From Brevibacillus sp. DP1.3A (GTDB taxonomy: Bacteria; Bacillota; Bacilli; Brevibacillales; Brevibacillaceae): 64,000 nucleotides of DNA. The stretch is from the NCBI RefSeq assembly GCF_013284245.2, contig NZ_CP085876.1, positions 4,614,001 through 4,678,000 of the forward strand, in the 5' to 3' direction. Positions 37,624 to 47,885 of this stretch are shown here, one piece after another. Numbering within the stretch: position 1 is the stretch's first letter; each line of letters starts with the position of its first letter. The position numbers and the translations under genes are program-made. The notes below the pieces were generated by a model. That model was not told where the DNA came from. It made no database searches and was given only the letters and a program-made list of their open reading frames with translations.

Positions 37624-38115
37624 ATGACGACGCTGTACATCACACCAAAAGCGTGGAAACAGATTGAGCAAGCCGTACGAAAAAAACCCTCGCTGGAAAC
37701 AGGAGGGGTCATGATGGGATACCCACTTGGTGAGGATAGATGGGTCGTTACGTATGCAAGTGAACCAGGCCCAAATGCGATTCACCAGCCACATTCTATT
37801 TTTTTCGATGACACGCATCTCAATAAGCTCGTCCGCAAATTAAGCAGACATCGACAATGGAAATACATTGGTGATTGGCATAGCCATACGGTAAAACGTC
37901 TTTCTCCCAGCAAAGGTGACAAGAGAACCATTTGGGCAAAAGCGTCGCAATCCATGTACATGTCCTCCTCTCCCCTCATGCTGATCGTCGGGCTAAGTAA
38001 AAACAATCAAATTAACGCAAGAGGATTCATCCTCGGAAATACTCTTCGCGAGGTTGGGAAGATTGAGCTGTATGATCGGCAAGCTCAGCAACAGCTCGGT
38101 GAAAAAGCTCCATAG
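37624..38115 (+). CDS. JAMM/MPN (Prok-JAB) domain protein
   Basis: 163 residues from ATG 37624 (AAGGAGGG with a rather long spacing; the open frame extends further upstream without a site). The metalloprotease motif is complete: Glu in LETGGVMMGYPLG, then HSH-x7-SxxD in DWHSHTVKRLSPSKGD. Such bacterial JAB domains act as isopeptidases or on small modifiers. No ubiquitin-like or E1 partner is adjacent. The gene overlaps the 3' end of the converging PBP gene by 89 bp. Confidence 0.85.
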   Translation: MTTLYITPKAWKQIEQAVRKKPSLETGGVMMGYPLGEDRWVVTYASEPGPNAIHQPHSIFFDDTHLNKLVRKLSRHRQWKYIGDWHSHTVKRLSPSKGDKRTIWAKASQSMYMSSSPLMLIVGLSKNNQINARGFILGNTLREVGKIELYDRQAQQQLGEKAP

Positions 38116-39853
38116 CCTGGTTTTTTCCCCAGCTCGGCTGATTTTCTGCCACGACACAAATGGCGTAACGCGGCTCTTCTAACGGGGCGTACCCGAGAAA
38201 CCACAGGTGGTTGTTTCCATTCGCATCCCCGATTTGCGCAGTTCCGCTCTTACCTGCCACCTGCCAAGCGGAATTCATGAGCATCTTTCCTGTTCCCTCT
38301 GTGACGACTTTGCGCATCATTTTTCGCAATTTATTGGCTGTGACGTAGTCAATTCCGTCCAAAGAGAGCTCCTGCTCGGGGAATGTATGGAACGACTGAC
38401 CATTTCGGTATGCGATCTCTTTTACCAGCCTTACTTGAGAGCTTTGACCGCCACGCAAAATCGTTACCATCATGTTGGCCGCTTGCAAAGGGGATATTCG
38501 TACATCCCGCTGACCGATGGCGCTTTGAATCAGGACACCTTCATCGTCGCGGGATACTCCCTCTGCAAAGACTCTACCCGGCTCTTCACCATCCAGCTGC
38601 TTGAAGTTTTTCAGTTTATACAGATTGGGCGTAACATGCCCCACTTGAGTGGTCAAGCCCAGCTTTTTTGCATATTCCTCCAACTTTTCTCCGCCCACCA
38701 TCTTGGCGATATGGGCAATCGCAATGTTGCAGGACTGGGCATACGCTTCTTCCAGTGTCACACTGCCGTGACCTTCTTTTTTCCAGCAGGAGAATTGGTA
38801 CTTCCCGTACTCCCCTGTACATGTGAAACGGTCAATTGGTGAAACGATTCCTTCTGCCAAGGCTGCTGCTGCTACCACTGTTTTATAGACAGAACCTGGC
38901 GGGAGTTGTTTGAATGCGCGATTCTTCCAGTCGCTTGCGTTTCCCGTGACATTCGTTTGATCATAGGTAGGGCGGCTCACAGCTGCAAGAACATCGGCTG
39001 TTTGTACGTCCAAAACGACGATACTGCCCTCTTTTAACCCTACTTGATCGGCTGTTGCCTCCATGCTTCTTTGGAGTGCTGCATCCAAGGTAGTCGTTAA
39101 TGACAACGGATAGTATTGATTCGACTGCTTCGTATAGCGAATATCCAACCCTCGGAGCGGTTGTCCGTGCCCATCTACATAATAGGACAAGACAGACGGC
39201 TCTACCCCCTGTAAAAATCGGTCAAAGCTTCGCTCCAGACCCGATGCTCCCAGCGTGCTCTCGGCATTCATTTTGCCGCTGGTCCATTCATCTGGATACA
39301 GCTTCTGCACCATGTCTGGATTTTTATGGATAAAACCAATCAGATGCTTGGCTACTTCATCCGCGCGGTATCGCTCTGTCACCGCCAATGCCACAACTCC
39401 TGGGATGGCAAGTGCATTAATTTCCTCAGCCTGCTTCTCGGTGAGCATCACCAGCTTGCCGGAATCCTCTCGCATGAGCAGCGGTACTTTTGCCTTTTCC
39501 ATCGTCTCCGACAGCCGTTCCTTGGATTCTCCGGTTATGTGAGCCAATCGCTGCAAGCCATCTGTACCTTGCAGGCTCCCACGCGCCAACGGGAACAAAA
39601 TCAAGGCGAGATGCTCTTCTCCGGTAAAGGCATACCCATTTCGATCCACGATATCGCCACGCCCGCTATGCAGCACGATGCTTTGCTGTCTTTGCTTTAC
39701 TGATGCCTTTACCAAATCAACGCCATGCCGAGAAAATCGATGGGGCGATCCGAGTTGAATCCACCACAAACGCGCGACCAAACCGAGCCATAACAACGAC
39801 ATGGACAGCAATACAAGAAAGTGACGTCTTTTGATTCGTCGATCCAGCTGCAT
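38027..39853 (-). CDS. Class B penicillin-binding protein (PbpI-like transpeptidase)
   Basis: 608 residues: an N-terminal membrane anchor (about 10-32), a PBP dimerisation domain, and the transpeptidase domain from about 265. Active-site motifs: PPGSVYKTV (SxxK), AQSCNIA (SxN), AGKSGTAQ (KSG in the KTG position). Gene order next to udk and trmR matches the B. subtilis yrrR/pbpI position; greA is missing between them here. It probably cross-links peptidoglycan during sporulation or elongation. Its 3' end overlaps the converging JAMM gene. Confidence 0.85.
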   Translation of the reverse strand: MQLDRRIKRRHFLVLLSMSLLWLGLVARLWWIQLGSPHRFSRHGVDLVKASVKQRQQSIVLHSGRGDIVDRNGYAFTGEEHLALILFPLARGSLQGTDGLQRLAHITGESKERLSETMEKAKVPLLMREDSGKLVMLTEKQAEEINALAIPGVVALAVTERYRADEVAKHLIGFIHKNPDMVQKLYPDEWTSGKMNAESTLGASGLERSFDRFLQGVEPSVLSYYVDGHGQPLRGLDIRYTKQSNQYYPLSLTTTLDAALQRSMEATADQVGLKEGSIVVLDVQTADVLAAVSRPTYDQTNVTGNASDWKNRAFKQLPPGSVYKTVVAAAALAEGIVSPIDRFTCTGEYGKYQFSCWKKEGHGSVTLEEAYAQSCNIAIAHIAKMVGGEKLEEYAKKLGLTTQVGHVTPNLYKLKNFKQLDGEEPGRVFAEGVSRDDEGVLIQSAIGQRDVRISPLQAANMMVTILRGGQSSQVRLVKEIAYRNGQSFHTFPEQELSLDGIDYVTANKLRKMMRKVVTEGTGKMLMNSAWQVAGKSGTAQIGDANGNNHLWFLGYAPLEEPRYAICVVAENQPSWGKNQAMELFHRAVAELADHTAQSSQPREEYFRG

Positions 39854-39920
39854 CGAATTCCCTCCCTGGCTTTTTTCACCAGTATTGCCGGAATGTACGC
39901 GACAGAAACAACGAACAAAG

Positions 39921-39954
39921 AAAAAAGCACACCGTATGTCACGGTGCGCTTTTA
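39921..39954 (-). terminator. Terminator after udk
   Basis: AAAAGCACACCG and CGGTGCGCTTTT arms; on the minus strand it directly follows the udk stop codon and precedes T-rich sequence. Confidence 0.85.
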
Positions 39955-39959
39955 GGTGT

Positions 39960-40604
39960 TTATGATTGATTGGCGAATTGTTGCTTCTCCAATAAAATAT
40001 TGCTGATCTTCGTGGACAACAGATCCAATGCTACTCGGTTGTAGCCGCCCTCTGGCATGATGACGTCTGCATATCGCTTGGTCGGCTCAATAAACTGCAA
40101 ATGCATCGGTCGAACGACGTTTAGGTACTGTGACACCACAGAATCGAGGGAACGACCGCGCTCTTCGATGTCACGTACGATTCGGCGTACAATACGCACG
40201 TCCGCATCGGTATCGACGAATACCTTGATATCCATCAAATCACGAATCCGCTCATCCTCTAGAATTAGCATTCCTTCCAGAATGATGACATCCTTCGGGT
40301 CGACCTGGATTTGCTCCGGCTTGCGGTTGTGCTCCTTGAAGTCGTAGATCGGTTTTTGGATCGCTTTTCCTTGCATCAGCTCTTGCAAATGCGCAAGCAA
40401 CAAATCATTGTCAAAAGCGAAGGGATGGTCGTAGTTCGTCAACGCCCGCTCTTCTGGGCTCAAATGACTTTGATCCTTGTAGTAGGAATCCTGCTCAATC
40501 ATCGTTACACTGTCATTTTGGAACTGGCGGTACAGCTCCTTTGCTACAGTCGTTTTTCCAGAACCACTGCCTCCCGCTACCCCAATCAATACGGGGTTAC
40601 CCAT
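39960..40604 (-). CDS. udk: Uridine kinase
   Basis: 214 residues. P-loop [14 protein letters not shown] near the start, [22 protein letters not shown] and [20 protein letters not shown] are all standard uridine/cytidine kinase blocks; the protein phosphorylates uridine and cytidine in pyrimidine salvage. AGGGGAC precedes the ATG. It follows trmR by 51 nt and is probably in the mltG-trmR-udk operon. Confidence 0.95.
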   Translation of the reverse strand: MGNPVLIGVAGGSGSGKTTVAKELYRQFQNDSVTMIEQDSYYKDQSHLSPEERALTNYDHPFAFDNDLLLAHLQELMQGKAIQKPIYDFKEHNRKPEQIQVDPKDVIILEGMLILEDERIRDLMDIKVFVDTDADVRIVRRIVRDIEERGRSLDSVVSQYLNVVRPMHLQFIEPTKRYADVIMPEGGYNRVALDLLSTKISNILLEKQQFANQS

Positions 40605-40655
40605 GCTTCATGTCCCCTTCCTCATGATGCTTTACACATGTACGACCCTATGTTT

Positions 40656-41291
40656 TTACTTCTTTTTCATACTGATGGCCAACCCGTCTCCGACCGGAAT
40701 AAATGTCGTTTCTAAATCAGGCCGCTCCATCAGATGTGAATTATAAGAAAGCAGCTTGTCCACCATCGGGCGCTGGCGCTTGCCCGCTTCTTCAGGGGTC
40801 GCCACCAGTCCTCGGAACAGGACGTTGTCGCTGATTACCAAACCGCCTTCACGAAGAAGCGGTAGATACAAATCGAGGAATACTCGATACTGACCTTTGG
40901 CTGCATCGATAAACAAGCAGTCAAATTGATACGACTCCGGCAGCCCTAAAGTGGCGTCACGTGAGAGTATTTCCACACGCTCTGCACATCCTGCTTCTTT
41001 TATATTTTCCCGTGCTCTCACCAATCGATCTTCATCTATGTCCATCGTGACAATTCGCGCTTCCGGTGCAGCTTCTGCAAGCCAAATGGTGGAATAGCCA
41101 ATTGCGGTACCCACTTCAAGAATCGCTTTGGGACGATGCAGCAATAACAACATCCGCATGACTTGAGCGGACGGGAGCTGCACAATCGGAATGTTTTCCT
41201 CTGCCGCCTCCTGCTCCAGTCGCTTGAGCAGCGGAGAACGCTCGGGAACCAGGCTTGACACGTAGTCGTCAATTGCCGGATTGGTAATCAT
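40656..41291 (-). CDS. trmR: TrmR-like tRNA 5-hydroxyuridine methyltransferase
   Basis: 211 residues of the SAM-dependent O-methyltransferase family 3: ILEVGTAIGYSTIWLAEAAP (motif I), IVTMDIDEDRLVRARENI, DCLFIDAAKGQY and GLVISDNVLFRGLV. In B. subtilis the enzyme at this chromosomal position (YrrM/TrmR) methylates 5-hydroxyuridine at the tRNA wobble base. AGAGGAGTG precedes the ATG. Located between mltG and udk as in Bacillus, which supports the name. Confidence 0.85.
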   Translation of the reverse strand: MITNPAIDDYVSSLVPERSPLLKRLEQEAAEENIPIVQLPSAQVMRMLLLLHRPKAILEVGTAIGYSTIWLAEAAPEARIVTMDIDEDRLVRARENIKEAGCAERVEILSRDATLGLPESYQFDCLFIDAAKGQYRVFLDLYLPLLREGGLVISDNVLFRGLVATPEEAGKRQRPMVDKLLSYNSHLMERPDLETTFIPVGDGLAISMKKK

Positions 41292-41375
41292 GATTTCACT
41301 CCTCTTTCGTTACAACCGAATTATTATAGCACACCTTGAGAAAGCTTGGCTACGTCAAGCGTTGTTGATCGCATG

Positions 41376-41409
41376 CAAAAAAAAAAGAGGAAACTTGGTT
41401 AGTTTCCCC
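41376..41409 (-). terminator. Terminator overlapping the mltG stop codon
   Basis: GGGGAAAC-taaccaa-GTTTCCTC then a run of ten T on the minus strand. The TAA stop of mltG is in the loop. Confidence 0.85.
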
Positions 41410-42499
41410 TGCTTTTCTTATCGTTTGCTTCATGCTCTTGCAGTGTTTTGGAAAAGTAATGCTCGGACGTTCCATCTTTTTTCGTCACGTAGAAAAAGTA
41501 ATCGTGTTTCGCCGGATTGACGACTGCTTCAAGTGAAGCTCTGCCTGGGCTGGCAATCGGCCCCGGTGGCAATCCAGGATTTGTGTACGTGTTGTACGGG
41601 CTTTTTACTTTTAGGTCCTCGAAGGTCAGACGGTCTCGTTGTTTGCCGAGAACAAATTGGACGGTAGCATCAGCCTGCAACGGCCACTTATCGCGAATCC
41701 GATTGTAGTACACGCCTGCTACAAGCGGACGCTCCTTGTCTACTGTTACTTCACGCTCAACGATCGATGCGAGATTAACCGCTTTATCCAGTGTTAAATC
41801 GTGCTGCTTCAGCTGCTCTGTCCACTCTGGCTTCCATTCCTTTTGGAATTGAGCCAGCATACGCGAGACGACATCATGTGCCGTAGCGTCTTTGTCTACC
41901 TCATATGTTTCCGGGAATAGATACCCTTCCAGACGGTGTTTTCGGTCTGCATGCTTCGGAATGGCTGCGACAAAAGGATAGTCGGGGAATGCACCTTCAT
42001 TTACTTCTTTTAAGAATGCCGCTTTCTCTACAATGCCTTCTTTATCGAGATGATCTGCGATCTGTTCGACATTCCATCCTTCTGGGATCGTAAATCGGTT
42101 CGCGTTGATCACCGTGTTTCCTTCCACCATGGCAGTTAGTATCTCGTCAATGGCTTGGCCGGTCGTAAATTGGTATTCTCCCGCCTTAAGATCAGGGGCC
42201 ACGCCTTTATACTTCACGTAGTAATTAAATACATCGGCATTTCGGATCAGGCCTTGTTCTTCCAGTAATCGACCGATTTTTTGTACGGATGAACCGGACG
42301 GAATCGCCACGTTTTTCACCGTCTGTTCACCTGCAACCGGCTGTAATTGCTGGTACACGTACCACGCTGCTCCCCCCGCAGCCAAAATAATCAACAACAA
42401 TAAGGCAACCAGCCACATCACAATTCGTCCGCCGCGTCTGCGTCGATGCGTCATAGGGCGGCCAGGGTTAAAATCAGGCTTCGCTGACATTGGTTTCAA
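41399..42499 (-). CDS. mltG: Endolytic murein transglycosylase MltG
   Basis: 366 residues from a TTG at 42499, with GGGAGG nine bases upstream; an ATG four codons in is further from the site. Cytoplasmic basic start (THRRRRGG), one transmembrane helix (about 25-50), a LysM-like subdomain, and the YceG fold with catalytic Glu in ASIVEREVTVDKER and the motif NTYTNPGLPPGPIASPG. It cuts nascent glycan strands to set chain length at the division and elongation sites. Confidence 0.93.
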   Translation of the reverse strand: MKPMSAKPDFNPGRPMTHRRRRGGRIVMWLVALLLLIILAAGGAAWYVYQQLQPVAGEQTVKNVAIPSGSSVQKIGRLLEEQGLIRNADVFNYYVKYKGVAPDLKAGEYQFTTGQAIDEILTAMVEGNTVINANRFTIPEGWNVEQIADHLDKEGIVEKAAFLKEVNEGAFPDYPFVAAIPKHADRKHRLEGYLFPETYEVDKDATAHDVVSRMLAQFQKEWKPEWTEQLKQHDLTLDKAVNLASIVEREVTVDKERPLVAGVYYNRIRDKWPLQADATVQFVLGKQRDRLTFEDLKVKSPYNTYTNPGLPPGPIASPGRASLEAVVNPAKHDYFFYVTKKDGTSEHYFSKTLQEHEANDKKSRGN

Positions 42500-42602
42500 G
42501 CTAGAAATCCTCCCTTTAGGGTCTCTTTATCTCCATCCCATTCATTATACAAGAGGCTTATCCAACTGTCACTTCATGGGTGATTTTGGCGAAAAAAGTC
42601 AT

Positions 42603-42635
42603 AAAAAAAGAGCCCGCCAGTTGCGGACCCTTTTC
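42603..42635 (-). terminator. Terminator after the DUF1292 gene
   Basis: GGGTCCGC-aactg-GCGGGCTC then TTTTTTT on the minus strand. Confidence 0.85.
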
Positions 42636-42646
42636 TCACGAATCTA

Positions 42647-42937
42647 TTAAATTCCGTCTTTCTCCAAATCAGCAATCAAAGTTTCGAAGGTAGCTTCTAC
42701 TTGCTCCCACTCTTCATCATCTTCGATTGGCATGAGCATATCTGTACCATCATAACGCAGGAAGTGAACCTCGTACTCTTCTTCCTCTTCCTGATCTACT
42801 GGTACGAGCACCAAATAGCTGCGGTCTTCAATGTCAAAAATGTACATGATACGAAAATCTCGCGGTTCCTCGGTACCTTCTTCCGTTAGCGCGATCACAT
42901 CGCCCACTTCGAACTCTTCCATCATCTCTTCACTCAT
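42647..42937 (-). CDS. DUF1292 family protein (YrzB-like)
   Basis: 96 residues from the ATG at 42937 (GAGGTG just upstream; the GTG at 42946 is inside that site). Very acidic, with FEVGDVIALTEEGTEEPRDF and VPVDQEEEEEYEVHFLRYDG, the DUF1292 pattern. Function unknown but conserved next to ruvX and ireB in most Firmicutes, and here the same order holds with an overlap of the ruvX stop region. Confidence 0.88.
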   Translation of the reverse strand: MSEEMMEEFEVGDVIALTEEGTEEPRDFRIMYIFDIEDRSYLVLVPVDQEEEEEYEVHFLRYDGTDMLMPIEDDEEWEQVEATFETLIADLEKDGI

Positions 42938-42942
42938 TGTGG

Positions 42943-43359
42943 TCACCTCGATTTCGCGTCCATATATCCTTGGAGGATTAAAGTGGCCGCCATTTTATCT
43001 ATCACTGTCTTTCGCTTTTGACGGCTGACATCAGCAGAGATCAGCATACGCTCTGCCGCCATCGTCGTCAAGCGTTCGTCCCACATGTGGACAGGAAGAG
43101 ACGTGCGTTCCTCCAAAAGCTTGCCAAATGCTTGGCACATTTCAGCACGCGGGCCTATAGTTCCGTTCATGTTTTTGGGCAAACCAACGACGAAAGCCCC
43201 AATTTGATACTGCGAAACTAATTCGCTCAGGCGGGCAAAATCCTTTTCCTTGGATTGTCGCTTGATGGTCTCTACTCCTTGCGCAGTCCATCCCAGCTCA
43301 TCGCTGACAGCCACTCCAATCGTCTTGTCGCCTACATCCAACCCCATCAATCGTGTCAT
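42943..43359 (-). CDS. ruvX: RuvX/YqgF-type RNase H fold nuclease
   Basis: 138 residues with RNase H-like motifs: [20 protein letters not shown] (first Asp), [20 protein letters not shown] and [17 protein letters not shown] (Asp/Glu), and [14 protein letters not shown] (last Asp). Known as putative Holliday junction resolvase; in E. coli YqgF it processes 16S rRNA. The start has a weak ribosome site, consistent with translation from the ireB-ruvX operon. Confidence 0.92.
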   Translation of the reverse strand: MTRLMGLDVGDKTIGVAVSDELGWTAQGVETIKRQSKEKDFARLSELVSQYQIGAFVVGLPKNMNGTIGPRAEMCQAFGKLLEERTSLPVHMWDERLTTMAAERMLISADVSRQKRKTVIDKMAATLILQGYMDAKSR

Positions 43360-43368
43360 CGTTAAGGT

Positions 43369-43629
43369 CTACTTGCGCTCTGACAAGTAAACGGTCACCA
43401 ACTCTTCTATGATTTTGTCCCGTTCCAATTTGCCGATCAGGCTCCGCGCGTTGTTGTGGCGTGGGATAAACGCCGGGTCGCCAGAAAGCAAGTAACCTAC
43501 GATCTGGGTGATCGGGTTGTATCCTTTTTCCTGCAGGGCTTTGTACACCTCTGTCAATGTTTCTTGCACATCCGCCGCATTCGCTTCCTTGGGCACCGTG
43601 AATTTCATGGTATTATCCAACGAACTCAC
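43369..43629 (-). CDS. ireB: IreB family regulatory protein
   Basis: 86 residues from the GTG at 43629, chosen because GAGGTG lies six bases before it; the frame is open a few codons further. [40 protein letters not shown] and [17 protein letters not shown] are IreB hallmarks. In Enterococcus IreB is a substrate of the Ser/Thr kinase IreK and tunes cephalosporin resistance. It lies between alaS and ruvX as in other Firmicutes. Confidence 0.92.
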   Translation of the reverse strand: MSSLDNTMKFTVPKEANAADVQETLTEVYKALQEKGYNPITQIVGYLLSGDPAFIPRHNNARSLIGKLERDKIIEELVTVYLSERK

Positions 43630-43739
43630 AATCAACACCTCGATTTCCTTTGAGACTCTTTTGATTACCTACTCTTTTTTGTATTCGACTCGGATTTCGT
43701 TTACTCCTGTCGATTATACAAATTTCTCGTGCAATCGCA

Positions 43740-46388
43740 CTATTTCGCTACTGCTTGACTCTTCACGAAGTCAACCACTGCATCCAGTGCTTCTTGCAGC
43801 TTGGATGGATCCTTACCACCGGCTTGTGCCATATCAGGACGTCCACCACCGCCGCCACCGCAACGAGTTGCGACTTCTTTGATGATCTTGCCAGCGTGAA
43901 TGCCTTGATCCATGAGATCTTTGGTTACACCTGCAACGAGGTTCACCTTGTCGCCATCGACCGCACCCAACACAATGACAGCGGAGCCGAGTTTGTTTTT
44001 CAGCTCATCTACCATGCCGCGCAGGTTGTCCATATCGACAGCGGAAACACGTGCAGCGAGTACATTCATGCCGTCTACTTGTTGGAGTTTATCCGTCAAC
44101 GACGCTGCCTCGATGTTCCCCAGTTTTGCACGCAGGGACTCGTTTTCGCGCTGTACTTCTTTCAATTGTTGTTGCAGACCTTCTACACGTGCAGGTGCTT
44201 CTGCCAGTACCGGTGCTTTGAGTGCTTGCGCCACTTCTTTGAGCGTAGTGAACTGCTGGTTCAAGAACTGGTAAGCGCCGCGTCCTGTTACTGCTTCGAT
44301 CCGGCGTGTACCTGCACCGATACCGCTCTCGCTAACCAGCTTGAACAGACCGATTTCAGCGGTATTGTTCACATGGCATCCGCCGCACAGCTCCAGGCTG
44401 TACTCGCCCACTTTTACAACGCGTACAACGTCGCCGTATTTTTCACCGAACAACGCCATCGCGCCCATCGCTTTTGCTTCAGCCAATGCTTTGTTGGAAA
44501 TCTCGACACTCAGGTTTGCCCACACTTTTTCATTCACGATGGCTTCGATACGCTCCAGCTCTTCTGGAGTAATGGAGCTAATGTGAGTGAAGTCAAAGCG
44601 GAGACGCTCCGGTGCTACCAAGGAACCTGCCTGATTGACATGCGTTCCCAGGACATCCTTGAGTGCTTGATGCAGCAAGTGAGTCGCTGTATGGTTTTGG
44701 GTGATAGCCAGACGTGCTTCACGGTTCACTTCCGCGCGAACCTCATCGCCTTTGCGCAGGGTACCTGCTTCGACGATGACGGAATGTACATTTTGACCCA
44801 TTGGTCCTTTTTGTACATCTGTCACACGTGCTTTCACGATATCAGAAATCAGGAAACCTTCGTCATTGATCTGACCGCCGCTTTCTGCATAGAAAGGAGT
44901 TTGGCTCAGAACGATTTGTACAGTTTGACCTTCTTCTGCTTCTTCTACCAGCTGGTTGTCCAAAATAATCGCTTCAACTTTACCTGTTGCTACCAATTCA
45001 GTATAACCAACAAATTGGCTCGTAACCGTCAAATCAGACAATGGACCACCTTGGATTTGCATGCTGTCTACATCTTGACGTGCTGCACGTGCGCGCTCAC
45101 GCTGTTCTTCCATCGCTTGATCAAAGCCATCGCGATCGACCGTCAGCCCTTGCTCGTCTGCGAAGTCTTCTGTCAAGTCAACAGGGAATCCGTACGTATC
45201 GTACATTTTGAAGACATCTTGACCAGACAGTTGTGTCTTTCCGCTTTCTTTTGCTGCCTTTACCATGTCAGACAGGATCGCCAGACCGTCGTTCAGTGTC
45301 TCGTGGAAACGCTCTTCCTCGGCACGAATAACTTTTTCGATAAACGCACGCTTTTGGACAACCTCTGGGTAGAATTCGCCCATCATCGTGCCTACTGTCT
45401 CAGTCAAGCTGTACAAGAATGGCTTCTCCACGCCCAGCTTTTTCCCCATACGTACGGCACGGCGAAGCAGACGGCGAATGACATAGCCACGTCCTTCATT
45501 GGATGGAAGCGCACCGTCACCGATCGCAAACACAACCGTACGTGCATGGTCAGCGATAACCTTCAATGCTACATCCATCTCAGGGCTTGTTTTATACTTC
45601 ACTCCGGAGATTTCTGTGGTCTTTTCGATCAGCGGGAACAGCAAGTCTGTCTCAAAGTTGTTGTCTACGCCTTGGATGACAGACGCCATGCGCTCAAGAC
45701 CCATCCCCGTATCAATGTTCTTCTTAGGCAGCGGCGTGTAGGTACCGTCTGGATTGTGGTTGAACTGGGAGAATACCAGGTTCCATACTTCCAGGTAACG
45801 CTCGTTCTCCCCACCTGGGTACAGCTCAGGGTCGCTCGGGTCGTTTCCGAACGCTTCTCCACGGTCATAGAAAATCTCCGTGTTCGGTCCGCTCGGGCCT
45901 TCTCCGATATCCCAGAAGTTGCCCTCCAGTCGGATGATTCGCTCTTCTGGAACACCGATTTTCTTGCTCCACAGCTCAAATGCCTCTTCGTCCTCTGGGT
46001 GAATGGTAACGGAAAGCAATTCTGGATCAAAGCCCATCCATTTTGGGCTCGTCAAAAACTCCCATGCCCATTCAATCGCTTCTTCCTTGAAGTACTCACC
46101 GATAGAGAAGTTACCCAACATTTCAAAAAAGGTATGATGGCGAGCAGTACGTCCCACATTTTCAATATCGTTCGTACGAATAGACTTTTGTGAGTTCGTG
46201 ATGCGCGGGTTGTCCGGGATGATTCGGCCGTCAAAATATTTCTTGAGAGTCGCCACACCACTGTTGATCCACAGAAGGGAAGGATCGTCGATTGGAACCA
46301 ATGGAGCGCTAGGCTCAATGCGATGTCCTTTTTCTACAAAAAAGTCGAGGAACATCTGGCGGATTTGATTGCCTGTCAGTTTCTTCAT
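43740..46388 (-). CDS. alaS: Alanyl-tRNA synthetase
   Basis: 882 residues. Class II aminoacylation domain ([37 protein letters not shown]), editing domain with [15 protein letters not shown] and [13 protein letters not shown] zinc ligands, and the C-terminal C-Ala domain ending in [17 protein letters not shown]. Full length compared with 878 in B. subtilis. GAGGAG precedes the ATG. Controlled by a T-box leader at 46404-46668. A long antisense frame lies on the plus strand but is a shadow of this gene. Confidence 0.97.
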   Translation of the reverse strand: MKKLTGNQIRQMFLDFFVEKGHRIEPSAPLVPIDDPSLLWINSGVATLKKYFDGRIIPDNPRITNSQKSIRTNDIENVGRTARHHTFFEMLGNFSIGEYFKEEAIEWAWEFLTSPKWMGFDPELLSVTIHPEDEEAFELWSKKIGVPEERIIRLEGNFWDIGEGPSGPNTEIFYDRGEAFGNDPSDPELYPGGENERYLEVWNLVFSQFNHNPDGTYTPLPKKNIDTGMGLERMASVIQGVDNNFETDLLFPLIEKTTEISGVKYKTSPEMDVALKVIADHARTVVFAIGDGALPSNEGRGYVIRRLLRRAVRMGKKLGVEKPFLYSLTETVGTMMGEFYPEVVQKRAFIEKVIRAEEERFHETLNDGLAILSDMVKAAKESGKTQLSGQDVFKMYDTYGFPVDLTEDFADEQGLTVDRDGFDQAMEEQRERARAARQDVDSMQIQGGPLSDLTVTSQFVGYTELVATGKVEAIILDNQLVEEAEEGQTVQIVLSQTPFYAESGGQINDEGFLISDIVKARVTDVQKGPMGQNVHSVIVEAGTLRKGDEVRAEVNREARLAITQNHTATHLLHQALKDVLGTHVNQAGSLVAPERLRFDFTHISSITPEELERIEAIVNEKVWANLSVEISNKALAEAKAMGAMALFGEKYGDVVRVVKVGEYSLELCGGCHVNNTAEIGLFKLVSESGIGAGTRRIEAVTGRGAYQFLNQQFTTLKEVAQALKAPVLAEAPARVEGLQQQLKEVQRENESLRAKLGNIEAASLTDKLQQVDGMNVLAARVSAVDMDNLRGMVDELKNKLGSAVIVLGAVDGDKVNLVAGVTKDLMDQGIHAGKIIKEVATRCGGGGGGRPDMAQAGGKDPSKLQEALDAVVDFVKSQAVAK

Positions 46389-46403
46389 CTACATTCTCCT
46401 CAT

Positions 46404-46668
46404 CTAAAAATAAAAAAAGTCCCCATCCCCTCAGGGACGAGAACTGATTTTCTCGCGGTACCACCCTGCTTACAGGCTCGCTACACGTATCTGAGCCAAG
46501 GCCTGTCGCTTAAGTGGCGTCTAACGGTGCCAAGCCGCCGGGTTTTGCCCGGTCTTAGGAGTAGCCTTCTGCTGCTCTTCTTTTGGTCGCCCTCTCAACC
46601 ATGGAGCGTCCTCTCTGTAAAAGGTCTGCAACATACTCGTTCCCTCATTGATTTCACATAAATCACTT
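46404..46668 (-). promoter_or_regulatory. alaS T-box riboswitch leader
   Basis: Minus strand: T-box AGGGTGGTACCGCG (around 46454-46467) followed by a terminator stem GTCCC..GGGGAC and TTTTTTTATTTTT before alaS. A long stem I precedes it; the sequence GAAGGCTACTCC places GCT, an alanine codon, followed by A as in specifier loops. Uncharged tRNA-Ala should stabilise the antiterminator. Confidence 0.92.
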
Positions 46669-46675
46669 TGTCCAT

Positions 46676-46705
46676 ATTATAAATATTTTACCTGATCACT
46701 GTCAA
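46676..46705 (-). promoter_or_regulatory. alaS promoter
   Basis: TTGACA (46700-46705), an 18-nt spacer and TATAAT (46676-46681) on the minus strand, both perfect consensus hexamers. It overlaps the end of the AI-2E family gene by a few bases. Confidence 0.85.
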
Positions 46706-47766
46706 CTTTCATGCATCATGACAGCGATTCGGCTGACGATCACTTTGCAAACGGCAAGAATCGGGACAGCAACGATAAGCCCGATGATCCCCCCTACAGT
46801 CTCCCCTACCAGCAGTGCCAAGATGATGAGAAGCGGGTGCAAATGCAAAGAACGACCAACGATGTTTGGGGACAAAATGTTCCCTTCCACGATTTGAATG
46901 ATGAGATTGACAACGAGAACGAGTAATAGTGTCTTGGTGGAAATCGTAATCGCGATCACAACTGCCGGTGCCGCCCCAATCAATGGTCCGATGTACGGAA
47001 TGATGTTGGTGAGACATACGAATGCAGCCAATACAAAAGGATACGGCATGCCGATCCACCAGTAGCCCAAGTATGCGAAAACGCCTACGATCAGGGCGAC
47101 AATCATTTGTCCATGTATGTATTTCCCCAAGGATTCATTAATATCACGCAGGACGATCAGCACTTGCTTCCGATAAGCCTTTGGAACAATCGACATCCCC
47201 GTCTCATGCAATTGCTTCATATCCTTCAAAAAGTAAAAAGCGATAAACGGCACAATAGCAAAAGCGAACAGTTTTCCCATCGAATGCCGAGCATTATCCA
47301 CGATTTTCGATACAGAATGAGACATTCCCTCATTCGACTGGATGATCACCCGGTCCACACCCTTCGAGATGCTATCCGGCAAGAAATACTTTCGTGCCTC
47401 CCACTCACTCATCCATGTATAGTACCAATCCATCAGGCGGGGAATATCGTCTGACAGCTCCACCAATTGTTTCGTAAAAACAGGGATGGCGTTAATGATC
47501 GCAATAGTAATCACCAGTACAAATGAGCCATAAATGAGCAGGACTGCCATTAAGCGCGGAACTCTTCTTTGTTCTAGCAATTGCACGACCGGATGGAGCA
47601 AGTAAGCGATGACGAGTCCCAATATGACGGGAACGAGTACTTCTTTTATGAGCGAAAACAACTGTGACAGGACTGGTCGGAGCAGCCAAAGTAGATTGCC
47701 AATGACCAATAGTGCGATGAGCCAAACAGCAGCAGCAAATAGACGACTTCGCCGAAGTTCATCCAC
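46702..47766 (-). CDS. AI-2E family membrane transporter (YrrI-like)
   Basis: About 354 residues with seven to eight membrane helices. Start set to the GTG at 47766 because AGGGAGGAG lies nine bases upstream; an ATG at 47796 has no site. Family blocks: FAFAIVPFIAFYFLKDMKQL, YIHGQMIVALIVGVFAYLGY and LTNIIPYIGPLIGAAPAVVI, VEGNILSPNIVGRSLHLHPL. Roles range from AI-2 export to ion antiport; the function here is unknown. Upstream of alaS as yrrI is in B. subtilis. Confidence 0.85.
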   Translation of the reverse strand: MDELRRSRLFAAAVWLIALLVIGNLLWLLRPVLSQLFSLIKEVLVPVILGLVIAYLLHPVVQLLEQRRVPRLMAVLLIYGSFVLVITIAIINAIPVFTKQLVELSDDIPRLMDWYYTWMSEWEARKYFLPDSISKGVDRVIIQSNEGMSHSVSKIVDNARHSMGKLFAFAIVPFIAFYFLKDMKQLHETGMSIVPKAYRKQVLIVLRDINESLGKYIHGQMIVALIVGVFAYLGYWWIGMPYPFVLAAFVCLTNIIPYIGPLIGAAPAVVIAITISTKTLLLVLVVNLIIQIVEGNILSPNIVGRSLHLHPLLIILALLVGETVGGIIGLIVAVPILAVCKVIVSRIAVMMHES

Positions 47767-47838
47767 GTTCCCCAACTCCTCCCTATTTGCATACATCTTT
47801 TTTAGCTTGTCTCATTCACATTAATTTCATGTAACCTA

Positions 47839-47867
47839 TTGACACACAATTTCGTGTTCAGTAGTAT
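47839..47867 (+). promoter_or_regulatory. Promoter of the yybP-ykoY riboswitch/TerC gene
   Basis: TTGACA (47839-47844), a 17-nt spacer and TAGTAT (47862-47867). Confidence 0.7.
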
Positions 47868-47885
47868 GTAATTACAAGAGGATAT

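Noticed and set aside
37252-38115. Long N-terminal extension (124 codons) of the JAMM protein
   Set aside because: The extension overlaps the start of the divergent HD-GYP gene antisense and has no ribosome site; the ATG at 37624 fits the domain boundary.
43755-46193. An 812-codon open frame on the plus strand opposite alaS
   Set aside because: It is fully antisense to a clear alaS, has a Cys/His/Leu-rich composition typical of antisense frames and matches no protein family.
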